Positions 59,870 through 64,000 of a DNA stretch of 64,000 nucleotides are shown here, piece by piece; the stretch's first letter is position 1; each line of letters starts with the position of its first letter. Location of the stretch: the NCBI GenBank assembly GCA_050747245.1, contig JBOGNO010000015.1:1-64000 (forward strand), in the 5' to 3' direction. The notes beneath the pieces were generated by a model. The model made no database searches. It saw nothing but the letters and a program-made list of their open reading frames with translations, and was not told the origin of the DNA. The position numbers and the translations under genes were made by a program. This stretch comes from JBOGNO01 sp050747245 (GTDB lineage: Bacteria > Acidobacteriota > Terriglobia > Acidiferrales > UBA7541).

Positions 59870-60169
59870 ATGTCGGCCGCAGAGACTCCCAGTCACAATT
59901 CCATCTCACTCGTCGACAAAGTTCGCCGAGAACTCGCTCAGTATGAACATCCTCTATTCAGGTTTGCGGCGCATCCAGTTTCGGAAGGCGTCGAAATTGT
60001 CATTTGTTTTCGGCCTGCAGGCGTCGAACTTCATTCCTACACATATCGCTTATCACCCCGAGATATCGAAACCTCTCAATTCCCCTGGACGTTTCAAAAA
60101 CAGCTCTACGATTGCCTGCACGACTACGTCATCGAGATGTTCGTGTGCAACCCGCAGCGGGAAGACTGA
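59870..60169 (+). CDS. Small conserved-looking protein of unknown function
   Basis: 99 aa, no signal peptide or membrane helix. It contains VDKVRRELAQYEHPLFRFAAHP and RLSPRDIETSQFPWTFQKQLYDCLHDYVIEMF. The TGA overlaps the ATG of the methyltransferase by one base (TGATG), suggesting coupled translation. No family recognised. Confidence 0.6.
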   Translation: MSAAETPSHNSISLVDKVRRELAQYEHPLFRFAAHPVSEGVEIVICFRPAGVELHSYTYRLSPRDIETSQFPWTFQKQLYDCLHDYVIEMFVCNPQRED

Positions 60170-61341
60170 TGTCACAACTCAATTCGGCAGACTCCACGCC
60201 TCTCGCCAAGCTTCTCGCGGAACGAATCCGAGAGGGTGGGCCGATCACATTTGCCGAATACATGGCCGAGTGCCTCTATCATCCGCAATTTGGCTTTTAC
60301 AGCCGCGCTGACACCATCGGCCGCAAGCATTACTACACCAGCGTGGAGATGCACCCCATTTTTGGCCAGCTTATTGCGCGACAAACTCACGAAATGTGGC
60401 AACTCATGGAACGCCCCGAAGTATTCTCTCTCATAGAGCTTGGCGCGGGCGACGGGGCCTTGGCCGCGCAGATTCTTGATTTTGTGCGGAGCAAACTTCC
60501 TGATTTCTATTCCGCACTGAGCTATACCGCTATTGAAATCTCTGCAGCCCGCCGTGCGAGCGCAGCCGGAGCGCTCAGCGGTCACATCAAATCAGGAAAA
60601 CTGGCGATCGCTTTGCAGCCTCCCGGAGAAATTCCAGCGGGATGCGTTTTGTCGAACGAATTTTTCGATGCACTCCCCGTACATCGGGTAGTGCAATACA
60701 AGGGTGAGCTGCAAGAGGTGTTTGTCGGGCTTGCGGCCGGGAGATTCTGCGAAGAGTTGTTGCCTCCCTCAACCCCGGAAATTATAGGATACCTCGAATC
60801 ACTTGGAATTAAGCTTCGCGAGGGACAGCAGGGCGAAATTTCCCTGGAAGCTTGCCGCGTCTTTGAAACTGTGGGGCGAAGGCTGGCGCGAGGCTACGTG
60901 CTTACGATCGACTACGGTCATGAGAGCGGGGAATTATTCAATGAACGTCACATGCGCGGCACTGTGCTGGCCTATGGGAATCACCGCTCTAGCGAGGATT
61001 TCTATCGTGCGCCCGGTGAACAGGATCTGACCTCACACGTGAATTTTTGTGCCCTCGACGTTGCCGGGCGCCGAGCAGGACTGGCTCGTGTCGGCATCGT
61101 CTCGCAGGGAAACTTTCTTCTCGCGCTTGCGCGCCGGAACAATATCGCCGGTTTTTTCGAGGACGGCGCCTCCGAGCCCGAGCGCATTCGCGCGCGGCTG
61201 AAATTCAAGAGCCTGATTTATCCTGAAGGAATGGGAGAAACATTTCAGGTACTGGTTCAGGAAAAGGGAGTCGGGCCATCTCGTTTGAGTGGCCTCTCGC
61301 TGCTCTCAGAGGCTCTAGCTACTGAGGCTTCGCGGGTTTAG
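60169..61341 (+). CDS. SAM-dependent methyltransferase, MidA/NDUFAF7 family
   Basis: 390 aa. The family N-terminus (ITFAEYMAECLYHPQFGFYS) is followed by the SAM motif LIELGAGDGALAAQIL, then SNEFFDALPVHRVVQY and LTIDYGHES. The mitochondrial homologue NDUFAF7 methylates a complex I subunit; the bacterial target is not established. The start at 60169 is set by homology; the last 23 bases overlap the convergent M1-like gene. Confidence 0.9.
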   Translation: MSQLNSADSTPLAKLLAERIREGGPITFAEYMAECLYHPQFGFYSRADTIGRKHYYTSVEMHPIFGQLIARQTHEMWQLMERPEVFSLIELGAGDGALAAQILDFVRSKLPDFYSALSYTAIEISAARRASAAGALSGHIKSGKLAIALQPPGEIPAGCVLSNEFFDALPVHRVVQYKGELQEVFVGLAAGRFCEELLPPSTPEIIGYLESLGIKLREGQQGEISLEACRVFETVGRRLARGYVLTIDYGHESGELFNERHMRGTVLAYGNHRSSEDFYRAPGEQDLTSHVNFCALDVAGRRAGLARVGIVSQGNFLLALARRNNIAGFFEDGASEPERIRARLKFKSLIYPEGMGETFQVLVQEKGVGPSRLSGLSLLSEALATEASRV

Positions 61342-63460
61342 CGGAAGGCGCGGCGGGTGGTGTGGGAGTCGCCGGAGTCGGCGCCGCGGGTGTGCTCCCC
61401 GAACTTTCTGTGTACGGCTTCTGTAGATACTTCGCAGCCTCCTCCTGAGCTCCTCCCGTATCGTCCTTGAGCTGTTGCGCCTTGCTGTATTCATTTGCAG
61501 CGCGGTCGCGCTGTCCAGTGAGGTCGAATATTTTGCCCAGGTAAATGTGGCTCCAAACCTCCACCCATTTGTAAGCCGGGTCCAGATCGCCATCCAGAGC
61601 GCTTCGAAATTCATTCGCCGCTGCCTGCCAATTCTTCTGGTAGAACATCGCTTCGCCGGTACGAAAATGTGCCAATGAATTGTTGGGCTGTATATCCAGC
61701 GCCTGCGAATAATCCTGGATAGCCTCATAGTATTTTCCGACCTCGGCAAGAGATTCGCCGCGCGCGATTGCCGCCCGAACGCGCAGTTTCGTCGATGATT
61801 TCAGCAGATCGTTATTCGGATCGATCGTCACACCGCTCGGTTTGGGACGGCCGAACGTGTCAATTTCGAACGGAGTGTTCTTCCCAGAGACAAGAACAGT
61901 CTTGTTTTCCGGATTTCCCTCGGTTTCTACGCGCAGCTCCACGGGCATGTTGAATGTTTCCAATTCCTGCTGAATCTTGCCAACCACCTTGAAGCCTTTT
62001 ATGGTCCGATAAACGATGTAGTCGAGCTTGAATTCCGGCACGCCCGTCGAGTTGAGCCATTGGGAAAAAAAGGCTGTCGGATTGAATTCGGGAACTCCCG
62101 TTTGTGGCGCCGGCACGCGCGCAGCCACCAACTTCTCGAAATCTTCAAGCCGTGTGGGTTTGCCCGCATATTGCGAATAGAAATCATGGAGCAGGCTCTT
62201 GAACGCCGCATCCCCGAGGATTGCTCGAAGCATGTGAAACACCATCGGCCCCTTGCCCATCACGATGGAACGGTACTCATCGGAATAGGCTCCTAGGCGT
62301 TGTGCCTGCGAGATGGGAGCGGCGTCCTCGAACATCAAAGCCCCAACCGCAAATTCATCAAGCACTCTTCGCAATCCGCCGGGGCCCTCGGATTGTTCCA
62401 CGTACATCGCCTCGCAATATCGCGCAAGGCCATCGGATATCCAGACGTCGGAGGCCGAAGCCGGTATCACCTGCCCGCCCCACCACTGACTTGCGGCAAG
62501 CTCAGCGAGCACGCTCGCGTTGGGCTTCGCAGTCCACTGCCTTGCGCTGATGAGTAGAAGGCCGGGCGCGCTGAAACTCTGCAGTGATCCGTCGGGCATC
62601 TGCGCAATCGTCACATTGGGGTCCGGAAGCGGTCCAAATTCGTTAGAGAAGAAATTTATAATCGGAGCAAGGGCGTTAGCGTACTCGGTGGAAGGAGCCT
62701 GCGGCGAAGTGTACACCGCAATCTGCAATCCTTCCGTTTGTACGGGATTAAGCTGGAGTTGCCCGGCGACGAATGTTCCAGTCGCCGCCGGGCGGTCATT
62801 CGTAAACGTGTAAGCAATCTGGTGCCCTGAGCTAGCCGCTGCTGGGGGCACGGTCGCTGGAGCTCCCGCTCGGCCGGTTCCGACGACAGCAAACGTATCC
62901 GGCACGATGATCTTAAATTCACCCGTGTAGCGGTTGCCGGGATAATTCGTCAATGGAAACCATCTGGCGGGCAAGAGCAGAAACGCCGAATTCTTGTCGA
63001 CTGATCCGAGGAGCACTCCCCTCGACGGGCTGTCCTCCGCGTTTGATATCGAACCCGTGTACTCAAATGTCAAGCTCACCTGTTTCCCTGGACTGACTGC
63101 GTCGGGCAAGAGCACAGACACGTTGAGCGGCGTGCTGCTGCTGCGGTCGAATGTCAGGGGCTTGCCTTCCGCGTCGCTGATTTTGGTTAGCTTCAAGTCT
63201 TCGTGTAACTCAACCAGGAGCGTACGGGAGGGAGCATCGGCGATGAAATCCACTTTTGCGCGTCCCGAAAGCGTGCTGTCCTCAGGATGCAGAGTAGCTT
63301 CCACACTGTAATGGGTGGCATGAAATGGAAAAGGTTGCGAGGCCTGGGGCGGAGCCTGGGCATACGCGAGCCGAGGAGTAAGAGTCATCAAGGCTAAGAG
63401 GAAGGCAAAGATGGTTGGCCACCTCAGGAGTGATCGGATTGCTTTCAACGGGCTGAGCAT
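61319..63460 (-). CDS. M1-peptidase-like protein lacking the zinc site, with TPR tail
   Basis: 713 aa. Signal peptide at residues ~1-35. An aminopeptidase N-like N-terminal beta domain (HYSVEATLHPEDSTLSGRAKVDF) and a gluzincin-like region where the active enzyme has HELAHQWWG and NEGFA follow. Here the first reads LAELAASQWWGG at ~residues 317-325, so both zinc His are lost, and the second reads SDGLARYCE. A TPR-like region (~570-660, YYEAIQDYSQALDIQPNNSLAHF) and a Pro/Ala-rich tail complete it. It is probably a non-catalytic binding protein in the periplasm. Confidence 0.85.
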   Translation of the reverse strand: MLSPLKAIRSLLRWPTIFAFLLALMTLTPRLAYAQAPPQASQPFPFHATHYSVEATLHPEDSTLSGRAKVDFIADAPSRTLLVELHEDLKLTKISDAEGKPLTFDRSSSTPLNVSVLLPDAVSPGKQVSLTFEYTGSISNAEDSPSRGVLLGSVDKNSAFLLLPARWFPLTNYPGNRYTGEFKIIVPDTFAVVGTGRAGAPATVPPAAASSGHQIAYTFTNDRPAATGTFVAGQLQLNPVQTEGLQIAVYTSPQAPSTEYANALAPIINFFSNEFGPLPDPNVTIAQMPDGSLQSFSAPGLLLISARQWTAKPNASVLAELAASQWWGGQVIPASASDVWISDGLARYCEAMYVEQSEGPGGLRRVLDEFAVGALMFEDAAPISQAQRLGAYSDEYRSIVMGKGPMVFHMLRAILGDAAFKSLLHDFYSQYAGKPTRLEDFEKLVAARVPAPQTGVPEFNPTAFFSQWLNSTGVPEFKLDYIVYRTIKGFKVVGKIQQELETFNMPVELRVETEGNPENKTVLVSGKNTPFEIDTFGRPKPSGVTIDPNNDLLKSSTKLRVRAAIARGESLAEVGKYYEAIQDYSQALDIQPNNSLAHFRTGEAMFYQKNWQAAANEFRSALDGDLDPAYKWVEVWSHIYLGKIFDLTGQRDRAANEYSKAQQLKDDTGGAQEEAAKYLQKPYTESSGSTPAAPTPATPTPPAAPSAKPAKPQ

Positions 63461-63514
63461 ATTCCGCCTTTCTAGGATACCAAAGGTGACTTTGAAGTTG
63501 CCTTTTCTCCTGCC

Positions 63515-64000
63515 TTATAGCATGTCCGCGAGGATTTCGGCGGCACGATTGATAGCACCGCCTGGGCCCAGCCTTGCGCGCACCTCGGCAAGGTCTTTTT
63601 TCATTTCTTGGCAACACTCGACTGAGACCAGCAATCGCCGAGTTTCTTCGGCCAGTCTTTCCGATGTGAACTCATCCTGGATGAGTTCTGGTACAACTTC
63701 CCTCCCCGCAATTAGATTCACCATGGCGATAAAGGGTGCCCGCAAAAGCGGTTTGGCAAGCAAGGCCGTGATCTGCGAAACGGCATACACCACTACCATC
63801 GGCGTGCCCAGCAGGGCAGCTTCAACGGTAGCTGTGCCGCTCGAAACAATAGCGCAATCGCAAGCAGCGAGCGCGTTGTAGGTTTCACCCTGCACCCGGG
63901 TGAGTTCCAGGCCGCCAAAATCAAAGCCCTCAAACGCCTTGCTGAGGAGTCCCGGCGCGACGGCCAAGACGAATTGCGGCTTCAGACCATCACTTAAAAC
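63515..64000 (-). CDS. lpxB: Lipid-A-disaccharide synthase, C-terminal part (continues past the window)
   Basis: The frame is open to base 64000. The segment ACDCAIVSSGTATVEAALLGTPMVVVYAVSQITALLAKPLL matches the donor-binding C-terminal half of LpxB; IAMVNLIAGREVVPELIQDEF follows, which is diagnostic. LpxB joins UDP-2,3-diacylglucosamine and lipid X during lipid A synthesis in the inner membrane. It implies an outer membrane. About the last 160 residues are visible. Confidence 0.9.
   Translation of the reverse strand, partial: VLSDGLKPQFVLAVAPGLLSKAFEGFDFGGLELTRVQGETYNALAACDCAIVSSGTATVEAALLGTPMVVVYAVSQITALLAKPLLRAPFIAMVNLIAGREVVPELIQDEFTSERLAEETRRLLVSVECCQEMKKDLAEVRARLGPGGAINRAAEILADML

Noticed and set aside
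1..64000. CRISPR arrays, rRNA operons, tmRNA, prophage or intact insertion sequences
   Set aside because: None was seen: there are no regularly spaced repeats, no rRNA-like stretches, and no transposase, integrase or phage structural genes.

Overview
The window looks like a chromosome segment of a soil-type Acidobacteriota member, probably class Terriglobia. It is GC-rich. It carries an Oar-like TonB-dependent transporter with an N-terminal carboxypeptidase-regulatory domain, a Ser/Thr kinase fused to TPR repeats, PadR and PP2C/RsbU-type signalling proteins, and many secreted proteins of unknown function. This is an inference from gene content, since no rRNA is present. No prophage, CRISPR array, rRNA or intact insertion sequence was seen.

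Layout. 1-3.1 kb: end of an SRPBCC-domain gene, then a padR / small membrane protein / alpha-beta hydrolase cassette flanked by two copies of a structured direct repeat. 3.2-6.8 kb: gap-pgk-tpiA-secG and tRNA-Leu(GAG). 6.9-12.1 kb: a secreted protein and an aa3-type cytochrome c oxidase operon. 12.1-13.6 kb, minus strand: a periplasmic peroxiredoxin read through an in-frame UGA, a DCC thiol-disulfide protein and a small Cys-rich protein. 13.9-17.4 kb: the Oar-like transporter. 17.7-25.4 kb: HD-GYP response regulator, large hybrid histidine kinase, membrane proteins and an XRE/S24-like regulator. 25.5-31 kb: SDR, CBS and metallopeptidase genes and a zinc-finger/PP2C phosphatase. 30.3-34 kb: the MrfA-MrfB helicase/exonuclease pair. 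34.2-45.2 kb: kinase-TPR, a cNMP-domain/thioredoxin-reductase-like fusion, a fused 2-oxoacid dehydrogenase E1, PspC, DoxX, SH3-like and NHL proteins. 45.2-47.1 kb: an ornithine cyclodeaminase homologue and an ECF sigma/anti-sigma pair. 47.3-59.2 kb: an aromatic acyl-CoA degradation cluster. 59.3-64 kb: macro-domain protein, MidA-type methyltransferase, an M1-peptidase-like protein without zinc ligands, and the end of lpxB.

The most striking content is two independent selenoprotein genes. One is a secreted peroxiredoxin with Sec in place of the peroxidatic Cys (12168-12743, UGA at 12513-12515). The other is an ArsC/Spx-fold protein with a U-x2-C motif (53228-53575, UGA at 53267-53269). In both, the frame continues with strong family similarity after the UGA, the UGA sits exactly at the catalytic Cys, and a stem-loop with G-U in its apical loop lies about 14 nt downstream, as expected for a bacterial SECIS. 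Ordinary gene calling would break both genes.

The 47-59 kb cluster is coherent. A PaaR-type TetR regulator has a perfect match to the PaaR operator in its own promoter. Behind it come two crotonases, an aldehyde dehydrogenase, a BoxB-like di-iron benzoyl-CoA epoxidase, hcrCAB (4-hydroxybenzoyl-CoA reductase with the extra 4Fe-4S cysteines in HcrB), an amidohydrolase and a 3-hydroxyacyl-CoA dehydrogenase. The ArsC-like selenoprotein lies directly upstream of hcrC. The inferred route is 4-hydroxybenzoyl-CoA to benzoyl-CoA, then epoxidation, hydrolysis and beta-oxidation.
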